Positions 43,875 through 57,831 of a stretch of 64,000 nucleotides of DNA are shown piece after piece. Below the pieces are notes generated by a model that did no database searches, had not been told where the DNA came from, and saw only the letters and a program-made list of their open reading frames with translations. Both the position numbers and the translations under genes were made by a program. Where the stretch lies: NCBI GenBank assembly GCA_030490835.1, contig CM059975.1, positions 56,721,174 to 56,785,173 of the forward strand, written 5' to 3'. This DNA is from Annona cherimola. Its lineage: Eukaryota > Streptophyta > Magnoliopsida > Magnoliales > Annonaceae. Position 1 is the stretch's first letter, and every line of letters starts with the position of its first letter.

Positions 43875-46800
43875 TGTGGCGCCCCCGACTCGAGCGTCAC
43901 AACCTTACCTCAAGATCTATTTTTGATTGGTAAATGTGATCAGAATTGTTGCCCTGAACACGCGGTGGGTTCTTAATTTGATCTCGTCCAAAAAAAAATT
44001 TCTTTTCTTTCATCATATAAGCACATACTTGTCATCATCCATAGTGGACTCATCCATATCATCATAAAAAATTTTATACAAGTATCTTTACTCTTATATT
44101 ATAGGCAGCATATATATTCATAAATAGAAATTCACGTAGAATTTTATACATAATCACTTATATATTTACATCATACATAATCAATCCCATTTTATTATAA
44201 GCAATATGTTCATCCATCCATTCTTCAAACATACCGATGCCTTTTAGCTTTGCTCCTCCCCGAGCCTTAAACCTGTCTAAGGTTGGGAAAACAAAACGTG
44301 AGTGATAAACTCAGTAAGCAAGCATCATTTTTTCATTTAAATGCATTCCTTGCCCATTCGGTAGGAGACACTTATCAAGTGATCAACTACCAATAAGAAG
44401 AAACCTTTTATAGAAATCTACTTTATAATACACTCATAAAACTTTGTGCATGTCCCCATTTCGAGGATTTTCAAAGGTGATGTCTATGCATCTAAACCAT
44501 TTTTCATGGGGACAATTGTTTGTCCCAAAATAGTTTTCGTCTATCATGAGGACATGTCTATGTCCAAAAATATTTTTCATATGGCGTGAGGACAATTATG
44601 TGTCCTAAAACATTTTTCTTATAACCTTTTGCTCATGAGGACATTTACTTATCCCAAATTATCATTTATTTAAATTTCTATATAACCCAACTCGGGGTTA
44701 TTTAAAAGCAATGCATTTGCATAGAAATCTTTTATCTATGCGGACATTCTCATGTCCATAAATATTTTTCCATATAAACCTCTTTTAACCCGCATATGGT
44801 ATCTTTTGAAAACTAAACATAAATCCATTTAAAGTCAACTCAAATCCATTTAAAATCAACAGAGTAGGTGCCCATTTTGGGACTTTTAAAACATAGGGAA
44901 CATATGTATGTTCCAAAAATATATGGATTTGTGTCTCTGACCCTCAGGTAGGTGACACTTAACAAGTGATCATCCTCCCCTAGGAAAGAAACCATTCATG
45001 TGACCACACCGCTAGCTAGGCGGTTGTCCATGATCCTGCTCCCATTTCAGGGAGGGCGCCACCGGCCTCCAGCCTTCCCCAAAGCGACTCGGCTACAGGT
45101 AGAGGTGAGCTCTACTTCTCGACCATTTTGGTCCGTAACCGCCTCAACCATGAGCCTAGTACATCGTTTTGTGCACACTCGTATGCTAGCAATGATTTTC
45201 ACAAAACTTAGCCCAGTCATTTGACTGTGCTCTTTTTCAAGCCTTAGCTTGATATGTATAAAGCCAACTTAGTCCGCAGACTATGCCCTTCTCGAATTGA
45301 GAACTGGGCATGGTTGTTTTGAAAAGAAAATAAAATATTTTAAACCACTTAGTCCGCAGACTATGCCCTTCTCAAATTGAGAACTGGGCGTGGTTGTTTT
45401 GAAAATAAAAAATTTTTATAAATTATTTTCAAATCCTAATGTTAGGATGACCACCCTTAAAGAGTTTAGAAATATTTTAATAAATCCATTTTACTAAACA
45501 TTTGAAATATTTGAGAAGACAATATTTTGCAAAATTTTAATGATTTGCTAAACAACTTTTGAAATTCTCATTTTAAGAAGCTTTTGATCATTATTTACAC
45601 TTAAAATCCACCAAATCATTTTGTAGGACTGGCCACCCTTAAATCTTTTTGGAATATCAGAGTAAAGCATCTTCAAAATGTTACAACTCTAAGAGTTGTA
45701 AAGCACCTTGATAGATTATTTCAAAACACCTACATAAATCTTAAAACGCGTATGTAAATTCAATTTAGGACATTTAATGGAAACCATTTCAAAAAATTTA
45801 TTTATTTCTAGAAATCATTTTGTAAAGAATTACATTTTTCAATAAAACTCATTGGAAATAGAATTTCCATGGTTTATTTTTGAATATCATTTTATGAAAG
45901 AGTCAAACTTTTTCAAGATAAAAATCTTTGTAAACCATACTTGTATGAACTTGCTTATATTAAAACCATCTCAAAACCCACATCATATTTTCAAGAACTG
46001 AGCTTGCTTACTTTATAAGCAATTCTCCACATCATTAATATAAACATGATCAAGTAATTTTAATACTTGAATATAAACATTATGCTTGAAAATTCACTTA
46101 CTTATCTTGTAAGCAACTATAAAATCAACTTATTAAAGCAAGTTTATAAATTTGATAAGATTCCTTTGAAACAATATTTTGGAAAGCTCGCTTGCTTACT
46201 TGTAAGCAAAATTTTTAAAATCATTGATATAAGCATTTCCAATCTTGGCAACACTTGTGATAAAATAATTATTTTAAGAAGTATTGCTTGTTTCCCATGA
46301 AACAATCCTTAAGGCATTTTATTTAAGTTATCATTTTCAAAACATATGAGAAAATCAATATTTTGGAAAGTTTGCTTGCTTACCTTGATCACGTGAGCTT
46401 CCCGGGTCAACCCTTTCTTTGCCTTTGCCTATACATGTAGAATGATGTAACATTCATGTAAATTCCATTTGCTTGCATTCACTTAGTTTTTCAACCCATT
46501 TTCATAAATATTCATAACCCGCTTGAATTCCAAGTCGGGTATACGTACATAACATACTTATGTATCAACCAATCATTTCATCACACGTTCGATTCCCATA
46601 TTTAGGGTAACATTTATACATGTTATTCATGAATCATTCATTTGTCATCATATAAAGTGATAAATTTTCAACTTGTCATTTTTCACATATTTTTCATAAT
46701 TCACATATTGTGCTTACTCTTAAGCACTTAATTAATATTATAAACCCCATATATTAATCTCAAATTGTGGGGTTATTCAAACAAAAATATATTTTATGTG

Positions 46801-49470
46801 TTTCATCACATTTTTCATGAATTTTTGCATATTAACCTTTCACTTAAATCATTTATAATTTTCTCATACTCAACTCTTCAAATACGTTCATTTCATAACA
46901 CATAATTCATGTGTTTCTTAAAAATTTTTAAATCAGCAACTTGGATTCTAATTTAGCATGATTATACACCTAAATTAACACTTATTTAGTGTATTTTCGA
47001 TGATTTTTAATCCACTAATCAAAGGTTTCCAAAACAGCAACTTTGGAACCCATTTTTCACCCGTTTAACGTGTCTTTTGTCATATAACCCTAAACAGTTT
47101 CATAAATCCAAAATTTCAGCAATTAATCCAACTTTTCCTAACCAAAATCTAGGTTATTAATATATATATAAATCTGGATCATTTATGTATAGGTTTCATA
47201 TTTCTTTTTAATTTGTTTCTCAAACTATCCACATATGCTGAAATCAAGCGTACTGAAATCTCTAAATCTTGATTTATAATAAAATCAAGGTAATTAATTC
47301 TAAATTTATATCATATATTAATAAATACATGAATTAACTGTCATAAAAATTTCATCACAAAATATTAACATTATATATTTATTTTGGCATTTTCACTGTG
47401 CTGGACAGTGTTGGGAGTTTAGGGTTAGCCTTAATCACGTGAATTATGGGGCATATTTATACCAATAAAAACTTAAATTTTATTTTTTTTGTGTGATCCT
47501 AAATATTTCTTATATATTCTGTAAAATTTTCAGCCCTAAATTCCTTTTATACAAATTATTAAAAATCATTTCCTACAGCTGATCCTGTCACCCATTTTAC
47601 CCTGTTTAGGTTAATCTTCTCGGATTTGTAATTTGAAACTAGATTATCATTTTATCCTGAAAAGTTGGTCGTTCCTTAAAAACTCCATCCTGATTCTTTC
47701 CAAAAAAAATTATGCTAAAATTCATCCATTTACTGTCCCGTTCATATTTTAGTTTACAACATCATATAATTTTCAGATTTGAGGTATAAAATCAAAATAA
47801 TCATATACTTACTTGATTAAATGGGTAATCCCTCATTTTCCCCTTTATTTTTCCTTATTTTTCTTCCTTTTTGGCTGGGATAGATGCTGGACATGAGCTG
47901 TTGCCTTGGGGTGCAAGTTTCAGCACTTAGAAAAATTTCCAAATTCCTTCTCTCACACATGGACGTGCCCCCTTAATAGAGCTGGATTTTCCAGCTTGTA
48001 TGCCCCACTTGTGCTGCATTTTCCGCAGATATTTAATGTGTGATTATCCCCCTAATTTTCGGGTTAATTCACAGCCATAAAAAATATTTTTACCATTTTT
48101 TTATTAAACCAAAAATCTGCTTAAGATAGAATCAATCCAAGCTGTCCACTTGTCACGTCCACATGGCTGCCTGTTTTTCCCTATTTTTTTAACGATTTTT
48201 GCAGTTTTTTAATGAAAATTTATATACCCTAATACCTAGGTTAATTATTCATGCATTTATCATTTTTTAAAATTAAAAAAAATCACATTTCTGGCTGCTT
48301 GAACGGTCACACTTTTCTGCTCCATTTTTTGATGCCTATGCACGTCCCTGCTTTGCAGCAGCTTGTCTTTTCATTATTAATTTTTTTGTAGCTTTATTTA
48401 ATTAGTAATTTAATTACCTATTAGTGTAGGTCATTTAGGGTCATTTTATCGTAACGAAAAAAATTATAAAATATGCATAGAGCTGCCAAACCGTCCACAT
48501 CATCCAAGAGGCATGTTGCTGTCCATTTTTTCTTTTTCCATTCAACGGTCCAGATCTGCCCTTTTAGATCCGAATTTTACTTTAATTTAATGCATATTTA
48601 TCCTCATTAACTCATAGTTGACTTTGGGTATTTATTTTATTATAAAAATATTTCATAAAATGAAATTATATGGCTGTTTACACGTCCTTAACTGTCACCT
48701 CTTCCATGCTCCTTTTGAACCATTTAATTATGCATTTAATTAAGAGATAATTGCAGGAATTTTCTTATTTTTAGTAATTTATATAATACCCTACAAATTA
48801 TCCCCCCTTGACACCTCACATTTGTCTTTATGCATTAGATTATTTTACTCATTTCCATCATAAATGCTATTTTCTTTTTTAGTTTGAAAAGTCAAAATCT
48901 CTAATTACAATTTCGTGCAAGATTAATCCCTTAATAATTTTCACAAATCCTTTCATAACCTTGATCTCATAATTGTAACCGTCCATTTCAAATTTCATCT
49001 CAATCCGACTTTTCTAACTCAAGTTATGAACATTTTAAATTTTGGACGGTGATGATCAATTATCATCAAAATTTTCATAATCTATCTTTTCCATGTGATT
49101 AAGCACGAAATTATGTGCTTCCATCTCAATTTTCATATTAATCCGCCTTATAGGCGTCAAGTTATGAATTTTCTAAGGTTTTCTTTACTAACTTGAGAAT
49201 TATCCTTTTAAATTCTCATAATCCATATCAAATAATCTAAAATGATTATTCATGATGTATTGGTGTATTTTAATTACCAACAAATTATTCTAATCCCTTT
49301 GTCCCACATAAGCTTATAATGATTACTCGCATCATCATTGCTAATGCTTAGCCCTAATTACCATAATTTAGAAAAATCACAAAATCATTCATAATTCAAT
49401 AAATTCACTTATAAATCACATGTAAATATTCAATGCATATATTGAATCCTACTTAGGTTGGGGTTTCACA
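43875..49470 (-). mobile_element. Long non-coding LTR unit C (probable solo LTR) inside E, minus strand
   Basis: Reads TGTGGCGCC at 43875 and GGGGTTTCACA ending at 49470, i.e. the family unit reversed. Exact TSD CTTTT at 43870-43874 and 49471-49475; length 5596. It mirrors unit G: acceptor-like tract at 44273-44310 (minus), hairpin array around 44509-44640, GC-rich block 45000-45160, repeated GTAAGCAA/TTGCTTAC words (46010-46210), donor-like AAGTAAGTATATG at about 47800-47816 (minus). No coding sequence. Confidence 0.87.
44509..44565 (-). repeat. Short hairpins in unit C
   Basis: GGGACAA-TTGT-TTGTCCC at 44509-44526 and GGACAT-GTCT-ATGTCC at 44550-44565: the same family of hairpins as in units B, G and A. 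Confidence 0.7.
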
Positions 49471-51682
49471 CTTTTCTAACCCATTTTGAACGTCCAAAGT
49501 ACCCTAGGTTTAGAGTATTTTACCCTAATAATCATTCCTAAATCATTTAGGCTATTTCATATATCATTTTTAACATAAAAACATGGAAATCGGGTCATAT
49601 ATGTAACCCTAATTCCCATCCTTTCTAAAATTCATAACTTTAGCCTGAATCAACATATATAATTCCTCTAATCATGAATCATCATGTAATCATAATAACA
49701 CATCAAAACAGAAATATCATATATAAATTTAAGCAAATTTCAACTAAGTTTATCAACTCATATTCAACCTTAATCACCATTTTCTTCCTCTTGAACCCTT
49801 AATTGCATACTTGTCATTAAATCCCCATTCAATACCCTAATCAAGGGCATCATGAATCATCCTTTAAGGGTTCATTATGAATCATATTCATGACTCATAA
49901 ATTGAGTTAGAAAAACTAAGTTTAAATGATTCGAACTTAAGGATATACTTACTTGTATTGGATCAACCTTGAACTTAGCTTCTCTACCTTAAATTCCTTG
50001 CTTTCTTTCCCTTTTTTCTTCCTATTTTGCTCTCCTTTTCTTGCTCTTTTCCCTTGCTGGAATAGGGGACGTGCAACTGCTAGAGTTTAGGGGGTTTTCT
50101 CCTTAGAAAAAGTTTCTCCAAAACATCTCATACACATGGTCGTCCACCCCTAGATATAAGCTGGATTTTTCCAGCTTTGTGGCCCCACTTGCCACATTAT
50201 TTTAAGGGTAATTTAATAAAATTTATCCCCTTTGATGACATGTCAAAATATGCTCTAAGTAAATTACAAATTACTTAAATAAATCCATCAAATATCCATA
50301 GCATTGATGAATCTCAAATCTGTCCACACTCAACGTCCATTTCAGTAGCAGCTTTTGCAATTTTCCACACCTTCAACTTTAATTTATGGGTATTTAATCA
50401 ACCTAAATAATAGAATACTTAGGGTTCCATTTAGCATATTTGAAAAAATCACAAAAAATCAGATCTCAGCCTTGGACGTCACATCATACATGCTCCATCT
50501 TGCTGTCCATGTGAAATTACGTCCATATGCAGCTGCCTTTTGCAATTTTTTCCACAAAAATGCAGCTTTATTTGATGGACATTTAATTACCCTAGTAATT
50601 ATCTTTCTTAGCTATCCATTTGCCATTTTACAAAAGTCACAAAAAATCCAAAAGCTGCCTTGAAAGTCCACCTCTCTCCCTTGCTCCAAATCTGTCCACT
50701 TGATGATCACATGCATATGGCCTTGATTTTTCATCTTTGGCCATGATTTTGAACCCATTTTAAATGCTCATTTACTCACCTTAATTACCTAGCTAACTTA
50801 GGTGTGGACTTTATAAATAAAAAATCAAAAAATCCACTTTTGGAGCTCATGATCGTCCATTTCCATGCCACCTCTATGAACCTCCCTTAAGCTTAGCCAT
50901 TAGCTCCTTAATTCCCATATTAATGCAGAGAATTTTTCATGGATTTTGTCATTTTAGGTAATTGACAAAATCCACTTGTAATTACCTCCTTTTGCCACCT
51001 CATTTTTGCCATTAATCATTTACTTAATTACTTTAACTTTATCATAAATACAAGTTTACTTTATGGTGCACAAAAGTCAAATGTGCTCCACCTTTTTCGT
51101 GCAAGATTAATCCTCAAATCTCTTAGCTTAATACAAGCCTCTAATTTCATTGATCTCATAATTTTAACCGTTCATTTCAAATTTCGTCTCAATCCGACTT
51201 TTCTAGCTCAAGTTATGATCATTTGAAGTCATCCTTGGATTTTGGATGATAATGATCGATTTTCACACTAATCTCATCCAAATTTTCATAATCTAACTTT
51301 TTCATAAGATTAAGCATGAAATTATGTGCTTTCCTTTCAATTTTCATCTTAATCTGTCTTATAGGCGTCAAGTTGTGAATTTTCTAACATTTTCCAACTT
51401 AACTTTATAATTAGTCTCTTAATTTTCATTAATCAAATTATGGAAATTAAATTAATATTCATGGCACACTAACATCTTTCAATTCTCATTAGGTCACTTT
51501 CATCATATTGACCCATATTGACTTATAATGATTGATTTAATCATAATTCATAACCTCTGACCTAATTGCCATAAAACATCAATATTGCAAGTAAATCATT
51601 CATAATTCAATCAAATCATACTTGAATCACACTTATGTGTTAAATGCATAGACATGAATCCTATGTAGGTCAGGGTTTCACA

Positions 51683-52597
51683 CAAGTCGACTTCGTTTGC
51701 GACTTCGAAGGAAAAATTTTGGACATTAAGTTCTAACTAAAGCAAAGTCACATCCCAAGTCGACTTTGCGCATCCCAAGTCAACTCCGCTTGCGACTTCA
51801 AGTTATAACGGTCGAAAATTCGAACGTTAGAGCATTAAATGTATGCCAATCACTACTCGAACGACTAGATCTTCTTCTCCTTTGTAAATATCATTGAACT
51901 ATGAACGTGAAGGAAGAAAGGAAACACAAGATGAGCTTACACCTTCTAATATTCAACTATGTTGATAGCATTTTAACAAATATTAAAGCTTCAAGAGCTA
52001 GTACTTCAAGTGAGTTTACAAGATCATCTTCTTTACATAACAAGGAGCTTCAGAAGCTAATTGATTACACATTGTAAAGTGTAAATTCTTTTTTCTATTT
52101 TGTTTTATATTGTTGCCTTGGATTAGTATTGGAGACTGAATTCAGGAAGAAGCAAAACAGGGGATTGGTTTAAGTTTGTCTCACTAATAGGTTTTACTTG
52201 ATTAGGTTAAGTTTGTCTCACCAATGGATTAGACTTAGTTAGTTGGAGTTGGTCTTACCAACAAGTGGTCATTGTATATGCTTCCCTAGAGCTAGAATCT
52301 AGAAAAGAGCGGGTGCTCTTGATTGCATTGAATATACAATAGCGGAACCCAAGACACAACGGGTGTGTGCTTAGAAGAGTGGAGTGGGGGAGGTTATCCG
52401 GATCACTATATATTATTCTCTTGTGCGGTTTGATTGCTCGCATTTTATATTTTATTTGCACCATCTCATTCTATTTCTTAGCACGTTTCATCAAGGGGAT
52501 TAAACTCACAAGAGGTTAAGTTTTAATTAGCTAAAGAATTTTTCAAGAACCCAATTCATCCCTCCCCTCTTGGGTTGCCATAAAGTTGGGACCAACA
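51683..52597 (+). repeat. Right LTR of old Sirevirus, second piece
   Basis: Resumes with CAAGT (51683-51687) after insertion E. It contains a near-perfect palindrome (51807-51828, arms AACGGTCGAA and TTCGAACGTT), a hairpin AAGAGC-GGGT-GCTCTT near 52310-52330, and the Sirevirus LTR ending TCCCTCCCCTCTTGGG to CCAACA at 52597. No primer-binding site follows, as expected for a 3' LTR. Confidence 0.85.
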
Positions 52598-53078
52598 TAG
52601 CCTTTGTAAGTTTTCTTTACTCCTTCTGCAGCTCTAGCTACTAACAGATTCTACAGATACCTAAAACCATAAACTCCCGAGACTCCCTTTTTATAATAGT
52701 TCTTATCTCATCCTAGTTTGTCCTGTCTAGTAAGGCCCACATGCTTCAGGAGGCAAAAATGCAAAAATTAATTATTTTCTTATGGAACCGTTACTTGAAT
52801 CTTAGATCTTTAAGACCATTGGACCACCTTTATGCCAACCGAGCTACACAAGTTGTTTAAATAATATCTCAAAATAAAAAATGCAACCCATAACATATCT
52901 AAATAACAATTGGGTAAGACCCATTATTAATCATCTGGCCCAATTTATGAAGGGTTCAACCATCGCCACATAGCATATCCTATGTGGACCTTTACTAGTC
53001 AATTTAAAAATTTTAGGTTAATCACATTCTCCTAACCTTATAAAATTTTGTCCTTAAAACTTGTAATAGTCAAGTTAA
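52598..53078. other. Right flank, probable decayed minus-strand Ty3/gypsy LTR
   Basis: Begins with TAGCC, the TSD of the old Sirevirus. Near 53015-53060 the text CATTCTCCTAACC then AAAATTTTGTCCTTAAAAC reads on the minus strand like the polypurine-rich end of many plant Ty3/gypsy elements, followed by an LTR start TGTGATTAACC running leftward. No gene. The gypsy call is inference from this motif alone. Confidence 0.4.
52793..52846 (-). other. tRNA-like promoter boxes (pseudo-tRNA)
   Basis: On the minus strand TAGCTCGGTTGGCA (52846-52833) fits a tRNA D-arm and pol III A box. GATTCAAGT (52801-52793) resembles a B box, 31 bases further on. Acceptor and anticodon stems do not pair properly, so it is not a working tRNA gene. 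tRNA-like boxes are common inside plant retroelement LTRs. Confidence 0.4.
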
Positions 53079-55959
53079 TATAGGTCCCGAGTTTATGACA
53101 ATTACCCTTGAGGGGAGGGGTGAATAGGGTATTTTAAAAAATTTCACTTAAACAGAAATTTGCCCCTGTTTGATTTAATCCCCTTTAATGAAACATATCG
53201 GATATATAGAGAGTAATGAAGCAATGAAAATAGAAACGCAAATCACAGCTGAAGATAAGATTTTTATAGTGGTTCGGACAACCTCCCCTACTCCACTCTT
53301 CCAAGCTCACACCCCTTGTGACTTGGGTTCTACTACGTATTCTCAAATACAACTAGAGCAACAGCTCTCTTCTAGATTCTAGCTCTAGGGGGCATGTACA
53401 AATCACAGCACCTGTAGGTGACGAGTCCCACTCGAGTCACAACACTACTTTGCCTCACTTGGTTCAAAAACCCTATATTAAACCAAGTATCAAATACAAA
53501 CAATGAATCAAATAAAGAAGTCTACACTTTATAGATTGTGTAGGCAGATTCAGCTCGTGGAAGAACTTGTAAAAGAAAAGATTGGAACAACGTTAAAGCA
53601 TGCACCAAATCTGAGCTTTGTTCTTCCCTTGAAGATTTGTGTTGATCACTTAATGCTTGGAGATGATGGTAGTTGAATCACAATTAATGCTCTATCTCTT
53701 TTTTAGTACGTTCACTTGAATGCATATTTATAATGGCGGAGTATATTCGAACGTTTGGAGGTAGGTAGCGCACATTTAATGCGCCAACGTTCGAATTTTT
53801 CCAACCGTTGCGACCCAAGTTGCAGATGAAGTCAACTTCGGGTGCGACTTCGGTCCCCAGCAAATACCTCAAGTTCCTCCTCAGGTCAACTTGGTCCTTG
53901 ACTTGACCCAAGTCGCAAGTGAAGTCGACTCCGGATGCGACTTCACTTTCTGTGTGTGCCTGTTAGAACTTGAATCTCTTGAAAATGACATTGTTTGCTT
54001 GATATTCTTCACAATAATTGTTCTTCTACTGATTTCTTTCATTTGGAACTCAACATGATCATCTTTTCTTGAAATCTTTAACTTCATGTCTTGAAATTTG
54101 AGTACTTGAATCTTGGAGTTCATAGAAATGGTCTAATGTTCTGTCTTGAATTATTAAACTTGGAATAGCTGCTTGTCTGGACTTTGCATATCTTCATCTT
54201 GACTCGAGTCGAATTTCTGGGTCGACTTGCATCCCGACTTCACTCAAGTCGCATGTGAAGTCGACTTGGGCATGCAACTTCACTTTGTGAATTCCCAATT
54301 CCAGCGCTAGAAGTTCTGGGTTCTTCGAAGTCGATATTGGAGTCGACTTGGGTCCGCGACTTCACCTAAGTTGCAGATGGAGTCGACTTGGAGTGCGACT
54401 TCGGCAACTCTTGTTCCTCGGTTGTGAAACCCCACCTATGTTAGAACCTAACAAATATAGTTCAAAGCTTGTATTAAGATGAAATTAAAGAAAATTAATT
54501 TTAACAAGGTAATTAAATTAATTTTCCAAGGTTATTAGGATAATTATGCACACTGAAGGATGGAAAAATGTTTATGTGGAAATTGCAATTAATGCTAATT
54601 ATCATTTTAATTTTGATTTAAAAATTGATATATTTATATCTTATGATTTACAAGCTAGAATGACTTGAAAAATTAAGAGATAGCCAAAGATGGTATGATA
54701 CTTTAATCTATGAAAGCTTACAGGTATACATTACGCATATAAATATAATTCATGAAAGATTTAATGGGATTTTGAATGATTTTATTATTTTGAGAATTTA
54801 TTACAACTAGGGCCAATAATTATAAATGACGATTGAATTAATCGTTATAGGCCAATATGGGTCAATAGAATTAAAGAGGCTTAATGAAAATTAGGATGAT
54901 AATTAATGAGTTAAGTTGAAAAATGCTAGAAAATTCATAACTTAATGCCTATAAGGCCAATTGAGGTGAAATTTGAAAGACTAGTGTATAATTATGGGTT
55001 TAATCATATGAATGACTTGGATCATAAAAATTATGAAGGGAAATGGATTAATCGACTAAGATTTTGTGATATTTTATGAATTAAATTGTTTTGCTAATAA
55101 CTTAGCATATATTTATGTTTTTGAGATGAGATTTTTATATGATTAAGCTAAGGTGCATATGTGACACATGGTGGGAATACCCATGGCGATATGCATTATA
55201 TTTTAAATTTTTTAATGATAAATATATATTTAAATTACCTATGCAATTAAGGTAAATAAATGACCATAAATTAAAATGAAATTCTATGGCATAAAATGCC
55301 ATAATACAAAGCCAAATTAACATGCATATTGTGGACAACTATGTGCATAAATTGTGAGCAGTTATTCTTAAATAAAAAAATGCAAAAATCTACATGAAAA
55401 TGCAACTAATTAACCACGTCCACAGCTGAGTATTTAATTAAGCAGATTTTTCAACGGTGGAAAATTTCAGCAGCACTTAAATGCATTGGACAACATGCAC
55501 GTCCAATCAATTTCAGCATCTATTAAATATTTATATAAAAATTATTTTCCAGCAAAATAGGGTGGAAATTAGGGCAGCTAGGTAGGCTTAGGGGCATGGA
55601 AACTTGGGCAGCAAGTAATGAAATCAATGGTCCAGATTTGATGATGAAATGGATGGTCCAGATTTATTGATGGAATGAATAGGTGGACGGTCAAAATTAT
55701 TACAGCACATTATATGGATAAATTCATGAGTTCGGTGGTTGAAAAAGGGGCAGGCTTAGCTTCCTTATAAATTAATTATGGGGCAGCAATGCAGATGGTT
55801 TTTAACGGGCTGGAAATAAAAAAAAAATGGAAGATGCATGAAAAGGAGCAGCAAAGGACGTCTAGCAGCAATTCATGGAGGAAAAATATATTTCTGCCAT
55901 TAATGGACGTCCAAAATTCCAGGTATTTGCTGAATTTTTATTTTTATTCATTCCCCACC

Positions 55960-56425
55960 TAAGTTACGTGCAACATATAAGATATGAAAAAGAATTTTTT
56001 TATAATTATTTCTGCTCCATTTCACGTTCAACATAGATGATATAAAATATTTTTTATATCATTTATTCCCTGCCCAGATTTACGTTCAGCAGCAATGATA
56101 AATAAAAAAAAATTATCATTTATTTTCTGCCCAAAATCTACGTCTAGCAGATGTGATATGGAAAAAAAATTTCATATTGATTTTTCCTGCCCAATTCACG
56201 TTCAGCAGCTATGTTATAAAACAAAATTTTCATTTTAATTATTTCTGCCCAAAACTTACGTCCAACAGATATGTGGTATTAAAATTCTTATGTCATTTAA
56301 TTCCTGCTTAAAATCACGTCCAGCAGCATGATATGGAAAAAAAATTTAATTATTTCTTGCCCAAGTAACGTTCAGCAAGATATGGAGGAAGGAAAAAAAT
56401 ATTTATGCCTAATTCACGTCCAACA
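55960..56425 (+). repeat. Nine-unit repeat of about 58 bases in unit A, with hairpins
   Basis: Units share TTTCTGCCCAA then ACGTYCARCAG at about 55966, 56024, 56082, 56139, 56199, 56259, 56316, 56368 and 56417. Between these words several units carry an AT-rich hairpin with different arms: ATGATATAAA/TTTATATCAT (56037-56062), ATGATAA/TTATCAT (56095-56119), ATATG/CATAT (56156-56177). Confidence 0.75.
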
Positions 56426-57831
56426 GTTGCAAGAAAAATAAATAAATAAAATTCTTCCTAATTAATGGAGACGTGAAATCTGGATGAAAGGAAGAAATTT
56501 CTGTGTATTTTAATTTAATTCAATTTTTATATGATGAATTACAAGCATTAAGGGTTAATGAATTAAAAATATGTCATATATGGGTATACCTTCAAGTGGA
56601 TGCTTAAATCATGTATAGATTTAAATTTCTGATTATATGTAAGTTTCAGAAATTTTATGTTAATTCAGGGTATTATGAATCATAAACAAGCCCTATAAAT
56701 GATTATAAGAAGGGTTGATGAATAACATCTCATGTATGTATAGTTAAGGTGCAAATTTCGTAAATGAAATTTGGAAATATGAGAACATATAGGGCTGTTT
56801 CGGAAAAAGAGGGTAAATTCTAGAAAATTTGATGAAATTTAATTTTCCATAAATTCCATATGAACACTTAAGTTGATTTTAGAATTGTTGGTTGATAACT
56901 CTTGTATATGTACATGCAAAGAAATGGAAGGGTAGGAGTAATATATGGCAATTATGTATATATATATGTGACTAAATTGAAATGGATGAGCTTTTGAAAA
57001 TTTAAAAGTGAACTTGGCTTGTTAAAGATTTTAAACAATCTATTTGAATGATTTCATAAGTTTAGAACTCTAAACATGGGGATTAAATGAAGCAATAATT
57101 AACCACGAAGTTGTATACGTGTGTGGTTGTTAAACAGATAAATGTAAATTCAAAAAGTTGAATATAAGCAAGTCTCTTGAAAATTTAAGTAAATAAATAC
57201 CTTAGACATGGATATTTAATAAAATAGATGAGCAATTGCTATACCTATATAGGTAGGTATGTATTACGTCACTAATGAGGAAAGTGAATATTAAGGGTTA
57301 TTTAAAAAGGATATAAGAAAAGTGGAAAATCATTCCAAATAAAGTTTTGATAGAAAACTTGTATATTATGGGATATGAAAGGATATCTTGAGTAATTTCA
57401 AGAAATTCCTATATAAAATATAAGTATAGAAGGAAAGGAACAACTTATGTATTAAATTTGTATGAATATGTGATTATAGGGAAATGCAAGTGCTAATGTC
57501 AAGGAAAGAATGATTTAAAGTTAGCATGTTACGGGTCATATGGGATTAAACCCACGTGACACGTATATGTGAGTTGAAGGAAAAAGCGAGGGATGGAAAG
57601 CACAAAGGAATCGACTCAGGTAAGCAAGCAACTTTTTGAAAATATGAATTTCATTTGGAAAGTTGAAATGATTACAAATGCTTTATAATGATGCTTTAGA
57701 TAGAATTTTCAAATGCTATTTTGTTATTAAAATGATTTGAACATGTAATATTAAGATGTTTCAGGATTGCTTACAAGGTAACTAAGCCAACCTTCATGAA
57801 TATTGATTTTGTTTCAAATACATGTATTGAT

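Larger units (their letters stand above)
33268..51682 (-). mobile_element. Long non-coding LTR unit E (probable solo LTR), split three times
   Basis: Minus-strand unit. Its family 3' end appears as GGCGCCCC at 33268 and its start as GGGTTTCACA ending at 51682. TSD CAAGT at 33263-33267 and 51683-51687. The 3' terminus seems to have lost its last three bases. Its own sequence is 33268-33708, 36127-36472, 42563-43874 and 49476-51682, about 4.3 kb after removing D, B, C and their TSDs. It has the minus-strand donor-like AAGTAAGTATATCC near 49941-49955 and the 3' hairpin near 33321-33345. AT-rich throughout, no coding sequence. Confidence 0.7.
3513..52597 (+). mobile_element. Older Sirevirus remnant, host of most later insertions
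   Basis: An LTR beginning TGTTGATCATATGC at 3513 and an LTR ending GGGACCAACA at 52597 belong to one copia LTR family related to Copia-1 and -2: same GTCGAC units, same AGAGC/GCTCT hairpin, same ending. TSDs CAGCC (3508-3512) and TAGCC (52598-52602) bound it. Only LTR sequence survives: left LTR pieces 3513-4003 and 32621-32925, right LTR pieces 32921-33267 and 51683-52597. The interior is gone. Everything else inside is later nested insertion (F with G, Copia-1 and Copia-2; E with D, B and C). Confidence 0.8.

Noticed and set aside
52793..52846. A functional tRNA gene
   Set aside because: Acceptor and anticodon stems do not pair and the B box is degenerate.
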